DNA from: Saccharomonospora sp. CUA-673
Lineage (GTDB): Bacteria; Actinomycetota; Actinomycetes; Mycobacteriales; Pseudonocardiaceae
Direction of reading: 5' to 3'
Assembly (NCBI RefSeq): GCF_001942305.1
Contig: NZ_MKKE01000026.1
Location: 1-56,075, forward strand
DNA length: 56,075 nucleotides
The notes under the pieces: generated by a model
The model's input: only the letters and a program-made list of their open reading frames with translations
Databases searched by the model: none
Told to the model about the DNA's origin: nothing
Translations under genes and position numbers: made by a program
In this document: one piece after another, positions 32,851-42,667 of the stretch
Numbering within the stretch: the stretch's first letter is position 1
Layout: each line of letters begins with the position of its first letter

Positions 32851-34364
32851 ATGGCTGTCGAACCCGCCCGAGACGCCGTTCTCACGACGTCCGACCCGCT
32901 GGAGCTGCAACATGCGCTGAAACGGCTCCGGGACGCGACCCTCGGCGGCGAACGGTCACCGGACGCGCCACGCACCGTCATTTCCGAGTCGTGGCAACGG
33001 TCGTTGGCGGCGAAGGTCGACCCGGACGACTACCGCCCACCGGAGGTGTACGACTTCGACGAGGTGTCCCAGGTGCGGGCGGACCATCCGTTGCACGCCG
33101 TGCTGACCCCGCTGCGGGAGCTGCTCGTGAGCATCTCCGACGAGTCGCAGCACATCACGATCGTCACCGACGCCGACGGCACGATCTTGTGGCGCGAGGG
33201 GCCGTCGGCGCTGTGCGGCGTCGCCGACCACGTGGGCCTGCGCGAAGGTACGCGCTGGTCCGAACAGGCGATCGGGACGAACGCGATGGGTACCGCCCTC
33301 GCCGTGGACGCCCCGGTGCAGATCTACTCCGCGGAGCACCTGGTGCGCACCTACCACTCGTGGACGTGCGCCGCGGCTCCGATCCACGACCCGGACACCG
33401 ATCGTGTGCTGGGCGCCATCGACATCAGCGGCAGGCTCGACACGCTGCATCCGGCGATGGTGTCGCTGGTCAACGCGACGGCGCAGGTGGCCGAGAACCA
33501 CCTGCGGATCAGGATGGAACAGCAGGACGAGCGGATGCGTGCACGGAACATGCGGCATCTCGAGCGCCTGGGCGGCGAGTCGGCGGCTCTTCTCGCACCG
33601 TCCGGGAGGGTCATCGCGGCCAACCCGATCGGAGGATTTCCGCGCCGGATCGACCTCGACGACCCCACCGCTTCCCCGCCCGACTCCGACCGGGTCGACG
33701 TCGGCGGCCGCGAGGCCCTTCTGGAACCCCTGGCGGGCGGCTATCTGCTCCGTTTCGCCCGTTCCTCGGCTCCGCGGAGGCGGCCGGCGGTGACGTTGTC
33801 GCTCCTCGGATCGGCACCCGAGGCGTCGCTCGACGGACGAGTCATCCCGCTCACGCTGCGCCGAGCCGAGATCCTCGCCCTGCTCGTACTCCATCCCGGC
33901 GGCCTGACCGCGACCAGCTCGCGATGCATCTGTACGGCGACGACGGCAACCCGACCACGGTCCGCGCCGAGGTGCACCGGCTCCGGGCCGAGCTCGGCGG
34001 AGCGCTGCTGGCCAAGCCGTACCGACTGGCGGCCGATATCGACGCCGACTTCGTGCGCGTACGGGATGCGCTCGCAGCGGGCGACGTCGTCGGCGCGGCC
34101 ACGACCGCCACCGCCCCGCTGCTGTCCCGCTCGGAGTCGCCCACGATCCGGGCCGAGCGCGATCAGCAGACCGCCGCGCTGCGCAAGGCCGTGCTCGACA
34201 GTCGAGACGCGCACGCGCTGTGGGCATTGGCGGAGACCGAACCCGGCCGGGACGACATCGAGGTGTTCGAACAGCTCGGTCGCGTGCTGCCCCACGCGGA
34301 CCCGCGCCGGCCGGTCGTCGACGCTCGGCTGAACTGGCTGCTCGGCAATGAGGACACATCATGA
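32851..34364 (+). CDS. AcoR-like GAF-domain transcriptional regulator (one apparent frameshift)
   Basis: About 504 aa. The first 100 residues resemble the AcoR N-terminus ('VISESWQRSLAAKVDPDDYR'). A GAF domain follows ('QHITIVTDADGTILWREGPS', 'SEQAIGTNAMGTALAVDAPV', 'TYHSWTCAAAPIHDP'). There is no sigma-54 AAA+ domain, as usual in actinobacteria. After a shift near 33911, a winged-helix/activator-like C-terminus reads 'DQLAMHLYGDDGNPTTVRAE'. One missing base restores it. It lies between two operons with matching TGCAACG sites and is the obvious candidate to bind them. Confidence 0.88.
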
Positions 34365-34365
34365 G

Positions 34366-34399
34366 TGCAACGTCGCTGCAACGTCGGCGCACCTAGTTT
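34366..34399 (+). promoter_or_regulatory. Diol dehydratase operon promoter with TGCAACG tandem activator sites
   Basis: Two TGCAACG heptamers (34366-34372 and 34377-34383) start 11 bp apart, one helical turn. After 10 bp comes TAGTTT (34394-34399). Spacing and orientation toward the gene are identical to the aldehyde dehydrogenase promoter; the stretch from the second heptamer through the TAG box matches it in most positions. It begins 2 bp after the regulator's stop codon. Confidence 0.75.
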
Positions 34400-34441
34400 C
34401 GACCTCGAAACCGACTTCAACGACGAAGGCAGGTGGTGGCG

Positions 34442-34879
34442 GTGACGCTTCCCGACCAGGTGGAACTCGACCCGGCCCGCGACTACCCGCTCGCGGCCAA
34501 CCGGCCGGAACTCCTCCGGACGCCGACCGGCAAGCCGATCGACGACCTGACGATGCAGGCGGTCCTGTCCGGCGAGGTCGCCGCCGAGGACCTGCGCATC
34601 TCGCCCGACACGCTTCGACTTCAGGCGCAGATCGCCGAGCGGGTCGGCCGCACCCAGCTTGCCCGCAACTTCCGCCGCGCCGCCGAGCTCACGGCCTTGC
34701 CCGACGAACTCGTGCTGTCGATCTACAACGCGCTGCGACCCAACGCCTCCACGCGACAGCAGCTGGTCGACATCGCCGACCGCCTGGAGAACGAGTACGC
34801 CGCCACGTTGTGCGCGCAGCTGGTGCGGGAGGCCGCCGACGTGTACGAGCGTCGCGACATCCTCGCCGACCCGAGCTGA
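34442..34879 (+). CDS. pduE: B12-dependent diol/glycerol dehydratase small subunit
   Basis: About 145 aa. Family signature: 'DYPLAANRPELLRTPTGKPI', 'DLTMQAVLSGEVAAEDLRIS', 'TLRLQAQIAERVGRTQLARN', 'LRPNASTRQQLVDIADRLEN'. It is the gamma subunit of adenosylcobalamin-dependent propanediol/glycerol dehydratase. GTGs at 34433, 34436 and 34442 are possible starts; 34442 has an AGGTGG at the best distance. Unusually it is the first gene; in the enterobacterial pdu and dha operons the order is large, medium, small. Confidence 0.9.
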   Translation: MTLPDQVELDPARDYPLAANRPELLRTPTGKPIDDLTMQAVLSGEVAAEDLRISPDTLRLQAQIAERVGRTQLARNFRRAAELTALPDELVLSIYNALRPNASTRQQLVDIADRLENEYAATLCAQLVREAADVYERRDILADPS

Positions 34880-34909
34880 TCCGCCACCCGCCGACAAGGA
34901 GGTCCGGCC

Positions 34910-36616
34910 ATGACCGCGGAACCGCTTCCTGCTTCAACCCCATCGTCCAAGCGAACGGAGATCCTCGAGGACCGACCCGTCAACCTCGACGGGTTCGTCG
35001 AGGAATGGCCCGAGGTGGGCATGGTCGCGATGGACAGCCCGTACGACCCGACGCCGAGCGTGCGCGTCGCCGACGGCGTCATCGTCGAGATGGACGGCAA
35101 GCCGCGGGCCGAGTTCGACTTCCTCGACCAGTTCATCGCCGACCATGCGATCGACGTGTCGGCGACCGAACGTGCGATGGCCCTCGGGCCGGTCGACATC
35201 GCGCGCATGCTCGTCGACCCGGCGGTGACGCGTTCCGAGGTCGTCGAGATCGCCGGTGGACTCACCCCCGCGGCACTGCTCGAGGTCGCCAAGACGATGA
35301 ACGTCGTCGAGATGATGCAGGCGCTGCAGAAGATGCGTGCCCGGCGCACGCCCGCGAATCAGGCACATTCGACGAGCGCCCGGGACAATCCGGTGCAGGT
35401 CGCCGCCGAGGCCGCCGAGGCTTCACTGCGCGGGTTCCGGGAACTGGAGACGACCCTGGGCGTGGTGCGCTACGCACCGCTCGTGGCCATCGCGCTGCAG
35501 GTCGGTTCGCTGGCCGGGACTCCGGGGGCCCTGACGCAGTGCGCGCTCGAGGAAGCCACCGAACTCGAGCTCGGCATGCGCGGCATCACCGCGTACGCCG
35601 AGACGATCTCCGTCTACGGCACCGAGCCCGTGTTCTGCGACGGGGACGACACACCGTGGTCGAAGGCGTTCCTGGCCTCGGCGTACGCCTCACGCGGGAT
35701 CAAGATGCGCTTCACCTCCGGCACCGGATCCGAGGTGCAGATGGGCAACGCCGAGGGCAAGTCGATGTTGTACCTGGAGATCCGCTGCATCCTCGTCGCC
35801 AAGGGCGCGGGTGTGCAGGGCCTGCAGAACGGGTCGATCAGCTGCATCGGCGTCCCGGGTGCGGTGCCGGCCGGCATCCGCGCGGTCCTCGCGGAGAACC
35901 TGATCGCCAGCACGGTCGACCTGGAGTGCGCGTCGGGCAACGACCAGTCTTTCTCCCACTCCGACATGCGGCGCACCGCCCGCCTGCTGCCGCAGTTGCT
36001 GCCGGGCACCGACTTCGTCTGCTCCGGCTACTCGGCCGTGCCGAACTACGACAACATGTTCGCCGGGTCCAATCTGGACTCCTCGGACTACGACGACTGG
36101 AACACCATCCAGCGCGACCTGCAGGTCGACGGTGCACTGCGGCACGTTCCCGAGGCCGAACTCCTCGCCGCACGCAGCCGTGCCGCCCGCGCCTTGCAGG
36201 CGGTGTTCGCCCAGCTCGGACTGCCGACGATCACCGACAAGGAGGTCGAGGCCGTCACCTACGCGCACGGCAGCCAGGACCTGCCGATGCGCGACGTGCT
36301 CGAGGACCTCAAGGCAGCCCAGTCGGTGATGGATCGTGGCATCACCGGACTCGACGTGATCAAGGCACTCGAGGCGTCCGGCCACAGCGACATGGCGCGA
36401 ACCCTCCTGGCCGTGCTGCGGCACCGCGTGTCCGGCGACCTGCTGCACACGTCGGCGATCCTCACCTCGGAACTGGAGACGCTGTCGGCGGTCAACGACG
36501 CCAACGACTACGCAGGTCCCGGCACCGGCTATCGCCCGTCGGGCGAACGCTGGGACGAGATGAAACGGCTGCGCCACGTCGTCAGTGCACGCAACCCCGA
36601 GACCGAAGTCGGCTGA
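34910..36616 (+). CDS. pduC: B12-dependent diol/glycerol dehydratase large (catalytic) subunit
   Basis: 568 aa, full length. The TIM-barrel alpha subunit with '[20 protein letters not shown]' at the N-terminus, '[20 protein letters not shown]', '[20 protein letters not shown]', '[20 protein letters not shown]' and '[20 protein letters not shown]', the conserved active-site and metal-binding regions. It converts 1,2-propanediol to propionaldehyde or glycerol to 3-hydroxypropionaldehyde by a radical mechanism. AAGGAGG lies 8 nt upstream. Substrate preference cannot be read off the sequence. Confidence 0.95.
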   Translation: MTAEPLPASTPSSKRTEILEDRPVNLDGFVEEWPEVGMVAMDSPYDPTPSVRVADGVIVEMDGKPRAEFDFLDQFIADHAIDVSATERAMALGPVDIARMLVDPAVTRSEVVEIAGGLTPAALLEVAKTMNVVEMMQALQKMRARRTPANQAHSTSARDNPVQVAAEAAEASLRGFRELETTLGVVRYAPLVAIALQVGSLAGTPGALTQCALEEATELELGMRGITAYAETISVYGTEPVFCDGDDTPWSKAFLASAYASRGIKMRFTSGTGSEVQMGNAEGKSMLYLEIRCILVAKGAGVQGLQNGSISCIGVPGAVPAGIRAVLAENLIASTVDLECASGNDQSFSHSDMRRTARLLPQLLPGTDFVCSGYSAVPNYDNMFAGSNLDSSDYDDWNTIQRDLQVDGALRHVPEAELLAARSRAARALQAVFAQLGLPTITDKEVEAVTYAHGSQDLPMRDVLEDLKAAQSVMDRGITGLDVIKALEASGHSDMARTLLAVLRHRVSGDLLHTSAILTSELETLSAVNDANDYAGPGTGYRPSGERWDEMKRLRHVVSARNPETEVG

Positions 36617-36635
36617 CCGAGAAGGGACCTGGGCC

Positions 36636-37226
36636 ATGACCAGTACGGAGGCGCAGACGATGCGGGTCCTCGACGCCGTGGAACGGGGCGAGGCCGCGGT
36701 AGGGACCCGCCCGGACGAGGTGGTCATCGGGATCTCACCGGCGTTCGGCGACTTCTTCACCCGGACGATCGTCGACGTCCCTCACGCCGAGGTGCTCCGT
36801 GAACTCCTGGCCGGTGTCGAGGAGCAAGGTGTCGGCGCACGGGTGATCCGCTACCGCGGCGGCTCGGACCTCGCCGTCATCGCGCACACGGCCGCGCGAC
36901 TGTCCGGTTCGGGGATCGGTATCGGTGTGCTGTCGCGCGGCACGACGATGATCCACCAGAAGGATCTCGTCCGGCTGTCGAACCTGGAGTTGTTCCCGCA
37001 GGCACCGCTGCTGGACCCGGAGACGTTCCGCAAGGTCGGCCGCAACGCGGCACGCTATGCCAAGGGCGAGTCGCCGGAACCCGTGCCGGCGCGCAACGAC
37101 TACATGGCTCGGCCACGATGGCAGGCCAAGGCCGCGCTGCTGCACATCAAGGAGACCGAGTTCGTGACCCCCGGGGCGGCGCCGGTCGAACTGGACGTGC
37201 GGATCCGCCTCGCCGACGCTGGATGA
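36636..37226 (+). CDS. pduD: B12-dependent diol/glycerol dehydratase medium subunit
   Basis: 196 aa. The Rossmann-like beta subunit that helps hold cobalamin: '[20 protein letters not shown]', '[20 protein letters not shown]', '[20 protein letters not shown]', '[20 protein letters not shown]'. No encapsulation peptide of the kind found at the N-terminus of pdu microcompartment PduD is seen; the N-terminus is only about 20 residues before the fold, in keeping with the absence of shell genes. Its stop overlaps the ATG of the reactivase gene. Confidence 0.93.
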   Translation: MTSTEAQTMRVLDAVERGEAAVGTRPDEVVIGISPAFGDFFTRTIVDVPHAEVLRELLAGVEEQGVGARVIRYRGGSDLAVIAHTAARLSGSGIGIGVLSRGTTMIHQKDLVRLSNLELFPQAPLLDPETFRKVGRNAARYAKGESPEPVPARNDYMARPRWQAKAALLHIKETEFVTPGAAPVELDVRIRLADAG

Positions 37227-39091
37227 CGGCGGGAGGGGCGGCGCGCGACGGCACGGAGCTCGTCGTCGGCGTCGATATCGGGAACTCCACGACCGAGGCC
37301 TGCCTGGCCGAGATCGGCCCGAGCGGACCGCGCTACCTGGGCGGGGCCCTGGCGCCGACCTCGGGGGTGAAGGGCACGGCCGAGAACGTGCCCGGCGTGG
37401 TGAAGGTGGTCCACGAGGCGCTGTCGGCGGCGGGCCGCTCGGCCGACGAGCTCACGACCGTGCTGGTCAACGAGGCCACGCCGGTGATCAGCGGCCTGGC
37501 CATGGAGACGATCACCGAAACGATCATCACCGAGTCGACGATGATCGGGCACAACCCGGACACCCCCGGTGGCGCCGGGCTCGGTGTGGGCACGACGGTC
37601 GCGTTCGCGGACCTGGCCGACTGCAGGCCGGGTGAGCCGGTGGTCTGCGTCGTCGGGGGCGGGGTCGACTTCGAGGACGCCGCGGCGGGGATCGACGCCG
37701 CCGTCGCGCGCGGGGTGGAGGTCGCCGGTGCCGTGGTCCGCGCCGACGACGCCAACCTGATCGTGAACCGTCTGAGCACGCCGATTCCCGTGGTGGACGA
37801 GGTGACACTCGTCGAGAAGGTCCCGCTCGGGATGCCCGCGGCCGTCGAGGTCGCCGAACCGGGGCGAACGGTACGGACGCTGTCCAACAGCTACGGCATC
37901 GCCACGCTGTTCGAGCTCACCCCGGAGCAGACGCGGATGGTCGCTCCGGTCGCGCGGGCGCTCGTGGGCAACCGGTCGGCGGTCGTGGTGCGCACCCCCC
38001 GCGGGGATATCGCCGACCGGCGCATCCCGGCGGGAACGCTCACGCTGATCGGTGAGCACTCGACGCTGGCTGTGGGCATCGACGCGGGAGCCGACGAGAT
38101 CATGGCGACGCTGCGCCGCGTGGCACCCCTGTCGGATGCAACCGGCGAGGCGGGTACCCACGTCGGAGGCATGCTCGCGGCGGTGCGCGACGCGATGACC
38201 GAGACGCTGGCCGACGGCCCGGTCGGACGACCCGGTGATCAGGACGTGCGGATCCAGGACGTATTGGCCGTCGACACGTTCGTCCCCCAGCACGTGACCG
38301 GGGCGCTGGCCGGCGAGTTCGCGCTGGAGAACGCGGTCGCGCTCGCGGCCATGGTGCGCACGAGCCGCGGGCCGATGGAGGCGCTCGCCGAGCAGATCCG
38401 CGCGACGCTCGGCACGGACGTCGTGGTCGGCGGGGTCGAGGCGGACATGGCCGTGCTGGGTGCGCTGACCACCCCGGGCACCGAACGGCCCGTGGCGATC
38501 CTCGACCTCGGCGGAGGGTCGACGGACGCGGCGCTGGCGATGCCGGGCGGCGACGTGACGTCGGTGCACCTGGCCGGTGCAGGCGACCTGGTGACGAAGC
38601 TGATCGACTCCGAACTCGGCCTCGAGAACCGGGACCTGGCCGAGGACATCAAACGCCATCCGCTGGCCAAATCGGAGAGCTTCTTCCACGTGCGGTTGGA
38701 GGACGGCACGGCCCGGTTCTTCGACGAACCGCTGCCCACCGACGCGTTCGCCCGCGTCGTCGTCCTGGGCGAGGAGGGTATGCGCCCGATCCCGACGCGC
38801 CATTCGCTCGAGCGGATCCGGCAGGTGCGCAGGTCGGCGAAACACAAGGTCTTCGTCGTGAACGCGGTTCGCGCGCTGGAGCGCGTCGCACCGGGCGGCA
38901 ATCTGCGCGAGATCGGCTTCGTCGTCGTGCTGGGCGGGTCCGCGCTGGACTTCGAGATCCCGGATCTCATCGCCGAGGCGGTCGCGGGTTCGGGGATCGT
39001 CTGCGGAACGGGCAACGTGCGCGGCTCGCAAGGCCCGCGCAACGCCGTGGCCACCGGGCTGGTCGCCGACCACGCCGGGGGTGCCCGGTGA
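37223..39091 (+). CDS. pduG: Diol dehydratase reactivase, large subunit
   Basis: 622 aa, an actin/Hsp70-fold ATPase: '[20 protein letters not shown]' (phosphate-1), '[20 protein letters not shown]', '[20 protein letters not shown]', '[20 protein letters not shown]' (phosphate-2) and '[20 protein letters not shown]' (adenosine). It exchanges damaged cobalamin for fresh adenosylcobalamin. ATGA overlap with pduD and GTGA overlap with pduH. Full length for the family (about 610 aa). Confidence 0.95.
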   Translation: MTAGGAARDGTELVVGVDIGNSTTEACLAEIGPSGPRYLGGALAPTSGVKGTAENVPGVVKVVHEALSAAGRSADELTTVLVNEATPVISGLAMETITETIITESTMIGHNPDTPGGAGLGVGTTVAFADLADCRPGEPVVCVVGGGVDFEDAAAGIDAAVARGVEVAGAVVRADDANLIVNRLSTPIPVVDEVTLVEKVPLGMPAAVEVAEPGRTVRTLSNSYGIATLFELTPEQTRMVAPVARALVGNRSAVVVRTPRGDIADRRIPAGTLTLIGEHSTLAVGIDAGADEIMATLRRVAPLSDATGEAGTHVGGMLAAVRDAMTETLADGPVGRPGDQDVRIQDVLAVDTFVPQHVTGALAGEFALENAVALAAMVRTSRGPMEALAEQIRATLGTDVVVGGVEADMAVLGALTTPGTERPVAILDLGGGSTDAALAMPGGDVTSVHLAGAGDLVTKLIDSELGLENRDLAEDIKRHPLAKSESFFHVRLEDGTARFFDEPLPTDAFARVVVLGEEGMRPIPTRHSLERIRQVRRSAKHKVFVVNAVRALERVAPGGNLREIGFVVVLGGSALDFEIPDLIAEAVAGSGIVCGTGNVRGSQGPRNAVATGLVADHAGGAR

Positions 39092-39555
39092 ACCCGACCG
39101 ATCGCCGCACGGAGCGGGCCCGCAGGCGGCCCCCGGCCGTTGTCCTGCGCCACCTCGGAGACCCGGGCGCGGTCGCCCGCGACGTGTGCGCCGGCCTCGA
39201 GGAGGAGGGCGTGCCGGTCGTCGTCGAGGGCGCTGTCGTCGAGAGCGCTGTCGCCGAGGGCGGGCGGTCCGGCGAAGAAGCCACCGGAGACGGCGGAAAC
39301 GCGGTCAGCCTCGCCTTCGCTGCGGCACAGGCGTCGTCCTTGGGCGTCGGTATCGGCATAGCAACCGGCGTGGCGGGCAATGCGGTGTGTGTGCATCACG
39401 CCAAGCGGCCTGCCGCACGGCCGGTGCTGACGGCCGACCCCACGCAGGCCCGCTGGTGCGGGCACAACGCGGCCCGGCTGGTGGTCGGGCTGCCGTTCAA
39501 ACAGCAACCCGGGACGACCCGAGAACGGATGGAGGAATCGTGGCCGCACAGCTGA
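39088..39555 (+). CDS. pduH: Diol dehydratase reactivase, small subunit
   Basis: 155 aa, GTG start. It resembles the dehydratase medium subunit fold, which it displaces during cobalamin exchange: 'VRDVCAGLEEEGVPVVVEGA' region, 'ASSLGVGIGIATGVAGNAVC', 'ARWCGHNAARLVVGLPFKQQ'. There is a Glu/Ser-rich insertion at about 50-70 ('VVESAVAEGGRSGEEATGDG'). Its 3' end overlaps the next gene by 16 bp. Confidence 0.88.
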   Translation: MNPTDRRTERARRRPPAVVLRHLGDPGAVARDVCAGLEEEGVPVVVEGAVVESAVAEGGRSGEEATGDGGNAVSLAFAAAQASSLGVGIGIATGVAGNAVCVHHAKRPAARPVLTADPTQARWCGHNAARLVVGLPFKQQPGTTRERMEESWPHS

Positions 39556-39944
39556 CCATGGACGATGCCCGGCAGGTGCTCGACGCCGCGCTCGCAAAGG
39601 CGCTCGAGATCGGACAGCCGATGAACGTCGCCGTCGTCGATGCCGGTGCCCATCTGGTGACGTTCGCCCGCCAGGACGGTGCGATCCTGGCGAGCATCGA
39701 CATCGCCACGCGCAAGGCACGTACCGCTGCGCTGATGAGGATGACGACGGCGCAGGTCGGCGAGGCGGCTCAGCCCGGCGCGCCGCTGTACGGCATCGAG
39801 GGCACGAACGGCGGGCTGGTCGTCTTCGGCGGCGGCATCCCGTTGACGCGCGACGGAGAGGTCGTCGGCGCCATCGGGGTCAGCGCGGGCAGCGTCGAAC
39901 AGGACACCGAGGTCGCCGAGGCGGGAGTCTCCGCCCTGCCCTGA
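39540..39944 (+). CDS. HbpS/GlcG-like protein (PduO C-terminal domain type, DUF336)
   Basis: 134 aa, GTG start with GGAGG upstream inside pduH. Pattern: 'TMDDARQVLDAALAKALEIG', 'PMNVAVVDAGAHLVTFARQD', 'GGLVVFGGGIPLTRDGEVVG', 'AIGVSAGSVEQDTEVAEAGV'. In Pdu systems this fold is the C-terminal, heme-binding part of the adenosyltransferase PduO; here it stands alone, and no adenosyltransferase domain is in the window. It ends the dehydratase operon. A heme- or cobalamin-linked role is inferred. Confidence 0.88.
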   Translation: MAAQLTMDDARQVLDAALAKALEIGQPMNVAVVDAGAHLVTFARQDGAILASIDIATRKARTAALMRMTTAQVGEAAQPGAPLYGIEGTNGGLVVFGGGIPLTRDGEVVGAIGVSAGSVEQDTEVAEAGVSALP

Positions 39945-40019
39945 CAGACTGGCGACACCGCACATTCCGGCCGCGCGCGCAGTTGTTCCCGCCGACTTGG
40001 GCGCACTAGCGTGCCCGGT

Positions 40020-40583
40020 ATGGCGCGCGAACCCTTCGACGACGAACGGTTGGCGGCGATGCTCGTGCACGGTCCACAACGGACACGGGTGGAGATCGTC
40101 GACCACGACCCGGAGTGGCCCCGCCGGTTCGAGCGCAGGGCGGTGCAGCTGCGACAGGTCCTGGGTGAGCGGGCGCGGCTGATCGAGCACATCGGCTCGA
40201 CGTCGGTGCCCGGACTCGCGGCCAAACCGGTCGTCGACATCGTCGTGGGCATCGACGACCCGGACGACGAGGCCGCCTACCTGCCCGACCTCGAGGCCGC
40301 GGGGTACGACCTGCGCGTCACCGAACCGGGACATCGCGCGTTGCGCGCCGGCGATCCGGACGAACCGGTGAACCTGCACTGCTACGCACCCGACGACGTC
40401 GAGACGCGGCGGTACCTGGTGTTGCGCGACCACCTGCGCACCCACCCGGACGACCGCGACCTCTACGCGGACACGAAACGCGAGCTCGCCCGCCGCGAGT
40501 GGGACGACATGAACTACTACGCCGAGGCGAAGGGCCCCGTCATCCGGGACATCCTCGCCCGCGCAGGCTGGGTCGAGCCCTGA
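40020..40583 (+). CDS. GrpB family protein (nucleotidyltransferase fold)
   Basis: 187 aa. UPF0157/GrpB marks: 'VEIVDHDPEWPRRFERRAVQ', 'LIEHIGSTSVPGLAAKPVVD', 'IVVGIDDPDD', and 'REWDDMNYYAEAKGPVI'. The GSTSVPGL/KPVVDI motif is the nucleotidyltransferase-like core. The biological role is unknown. The ATG at 40020 lies about 75 bp after the dehydratase operon and appears to be a separate unit; GTG 40011 is an alternative start. Confidence 0.85.
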   Translation: MAREPFDDERLAAMLVHGPQRTRVEIVDHDPEWPRRFERRAVQLRQVLGERARLIEHIGSTSVPGLAAKPVVDIVVGIDDPDDEAAYLPDLEAAGYDLRVTEPGHRALRAGDPDEPVNLHCYAPDDVETRRYLVLRDHLRTHPDDRDLYADTKRELARREWDDMNYYAEAKGPVIRDILARAGWVEP

Positions 40584-40590
40584 CGCCTGG

Positions 40591-41475
40591 TCAGCCGGCT
40601 TTGGGGGTGCTGGTGAGGTAGGTGGCGGACATGTCGTCGTCGCCGTGCTCGCGGGCACCTTCGGCGAACCGGTGGCGGATGGTGCGCAGCATGGGCAGGT
40701 CGAGGTCGGCGTCGGCGGCCGCCTCGTCGATGAGCCGTGTGTCCTTGGCCGCGAGGGACAGTTTCATGGCCGGGTCGAACTGCCGGGCGATCATCGCGGT
40801 GGCCTTGGCCTGCAGGTACGGCAGGTCGAGCGCCCCGCCCGACACGGCCTCGAGGAACTGTTTCGGGTCGACGTCGAGGCCCTCGGCGAGCGCGACCGTC
40901 TCCGCGGTCGCCTCGACGACCGACGCCACCCACGCGTTCGCCACGAGCTTCAAGCGGCTGCCCGCACCGGCCTCGCCGACCCACAGCGTCCTGCTGCCGA
41001 CGGCGTCGAACACCGGCTCGAGGCGTTCGCGCATGTCCTCGCCACCCGAGGCGAGGACCACGAGCTCGCCCGCCTCGGCGGGTGCCGTCGTGCCCAGCAC
41101 GGGTGCGTCGACGAACGTCACGCCCGCCGTTTCGGCCAGGTCGGCGAGCCGCTGCGTGCCGTCGATGCCGACGGTGCTCATCTGCAACCACACCGCTCCG
41201 TCGGCGGCGCGGGTCAACGAGTCGTCGAGGATCTCGAGGATCACGTCGGCGTCGGCCAGCATGGTGAGCACGACGTCGACGCCCTCGGCGGCGCTGCGCA
41301 CGTCGTCGCACAGCGTGACGCCCTCGGCGGCGAGTGGTTGCATCTTGTCGGGGCTGCGGTTCCAGGCCCGCACCTCGAATCCGGCGCGGGCGAGGTTGCG
41401 CGCCATGGGCAGGCCCATCAGACCGCCCGCCCCCAGGAACGCGACGCTGGTGATCTCACGATTCGACTCGGCCAC
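40591..41475 (-). CDS. NAD(P)-dependent beta-hydroxyacid dehydrogenase family protein
   Basis: 294 aa, GTG start with GAAGGA upstream. Rossmann motif 'VAFLGAGGLMGLPMARNLAR' (GxGxxG variant), substrate motif 'GVTFVDAPVLGTTAPAEAGE', catalytic Lys region 'GAGSRLKLVANAWVASVVEA', and cofactor/substrate end 'FDPAMKLSLAAKDTRLIDEA'. It belongs to the 3-hydroxyisobutyrate dehydrogenase/GarR group, which includes imine reductases; the catalytic Lys is present, so a hydroxyacid is the likelier substrate. Confidence 0.88.
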   Translation of the reverse strand: MAESNREITSVAFLGAGGLMGLPMARNLARAGFEVRAWNRSPDKMQPLAAEGVTLCDDVRSAAEGVDVVLTMLADADVILEILDDSLTRAADGAVWLQMSTVGIDGTQRLADLAETAGVTFVDAPVLGTTAPAEAGELVVLASGGEDMRERLEPVFDAVGSRTLWVGEAGAGSRLKLVANAWVASVVEATAETVALAEGLDVDPKQFLEAVSGGALDLPYLQAKATAMIARQFDPAMKLSLAAKDTRLIDEAAADADLDLPMLRTIRHRFAEGAREHGDDDMSATYLTSTPKAG

Positions 41476-41558
41476 GGTTCGTCCTTCCGCCGTCGACGGC
41501 CCCGTCGCACGTCCCCGGAGCCGCCGTGTGTCGTGCGCACGTGCTACTCCAATGATCA

Positions 41559-41593
41559 GGCGTAACGGGCGTGGGCGCCCACCGAGTTACGCC
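41559..41593 (-). terminator. Terminator hairpin overlapping the beta-lactamase stop codon
   Basis: GGCGTAAC (41559-41566) pairs with GTTACGCC (41586-41593), and inside it lies the perfect palindrome GTGGGCGCCCAC (41571-41582). The outer right arm contains the stop codon of the minus-strand beta-lactamase gene. It separates this gene from the dehydrogenase downstream. Confidence 0.6.
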
Positions 41594-42506
41594 GCGGCGC
41601 CGAGCGCTCCGCCCACGACCCGGGTGGCCTCCACCAGGGCGACGGCCGCGCCCTCCTCGGTGGCCCGTTCGCCGCGCGGCGAGGTGTAGACGGCGATGAC
41701 CAGTGGTGCCCGCTCCGGCGGCCACACGACGGCGACGTCGTTGGTCTCCCCCTCGGCACCCGTTCCGGTCTTGTCACCGACTACCCAGTCGGGTGGCAGT
41801 CCGGCCTTGATGCGCTCGTCACCGGTGGTGTTGCCCTTGAGCCAGTCCGCCAGGTGCCGTTGGGCCGGCGCATCGAGGCGCCGTCGAACAGCAGTGTGCG
41901 GGTGCAGTCGCCCATCGCGGCGGGCGTCGTCGTGTCGAGGGACGTGCTGCGCGTGTTGAGTTCGGGTTCCCACCGGTCGAGGCGGGTCACGCGGTCGCCG
42001 GTCTCCCGCAGGAACCCGGTCACGTGCTCGGGTCCGCCGACCTGCGCGGTCAGCAGGTTCGCCGCCGAGTTGTCGCTCTGGGTGATGGCCGCATCGCACA
42101 GTTCGGCGACGGTCATCGTCTGGCCGACGCGTTCGGCGACGACGGGCGCGTACTCCAGCACGTCCTCCTGGCGGATCGGCACGGGTTGGTCGAGCGGCAC
42201 GCCGCGGCCGAGCGTGGCGGCCACGATCGGCAGTTTCGCCGTGGATGCCATGAGGAATCGTTCGCGTTCGCGGTAGCGCACGGCGAACCCGTTGCCGGTG
42301 TCGACGGCGTAGACGCCGAGCCGGCCGCCGAAACGCGTCTCGACGGCGTGCAGTTGGCCTGTGATGTCGGGGCCCTCGGGTAGCCGCGAGGGCACGCCCG
42401 CTCCTTGGGGAGGTGGTTCGGCGTCGTCGTCCGTGGTGCACGCGGCGAGTCCGGCGGCCGCGGCGGCCAGCAGTACTCCGCGACGTGTCCAGTGGTGGTC
42501 CTGCAC
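41587..42506 (-). CDS. Class A beta-lactamase, lipoprotein with twin-arginine-like signal (one apparent frameshift)
   Basis: About 306 aa from GTG 42506. Signal: '[18 protein letters not shown]', with an Arg-Arg pair at 8-9 and a lipobox ending in Cys 23. Catalytic set: Ser88-x-x-Lys91 ('[10 protein letters not shown]'), Ser144-Asp-Asn ('[12 protein letters not shown]'), Glu180-x-x-x-Asn184 ('WEPELNTRS') and, after a shift near 41877, 'VVGDKTGTG'. All four motifs of an active class A serine beta-lactamase are present, so one missing base is far likelier than decay. It would sit on the outer membrane face and hydrolyse penicillin-type drugs. Confidence 0.9.
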
Positions 42507-42667
42507 CCTGCCAGCCTGCCACCTGCCGCGCGGACGCGCCGCTCCCGACACGGATCATCACCTCGGCGGCGCAACAGGTCGGACCTTCCGGGCGGGTTGG
42601 CCCGCTTGGCGCAGATCACGGGGCGACGGCGGGACGTCCGCGGGACACGTGACCTACCGTGGCCGTT

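Noticed and set aside
34365..34441. Adenosylcobalamin riboswitch before the diol dehydratase operon
   Set aside because: Only 77 bp separate the genes; no B12-box-like sequence or large fold is seen.
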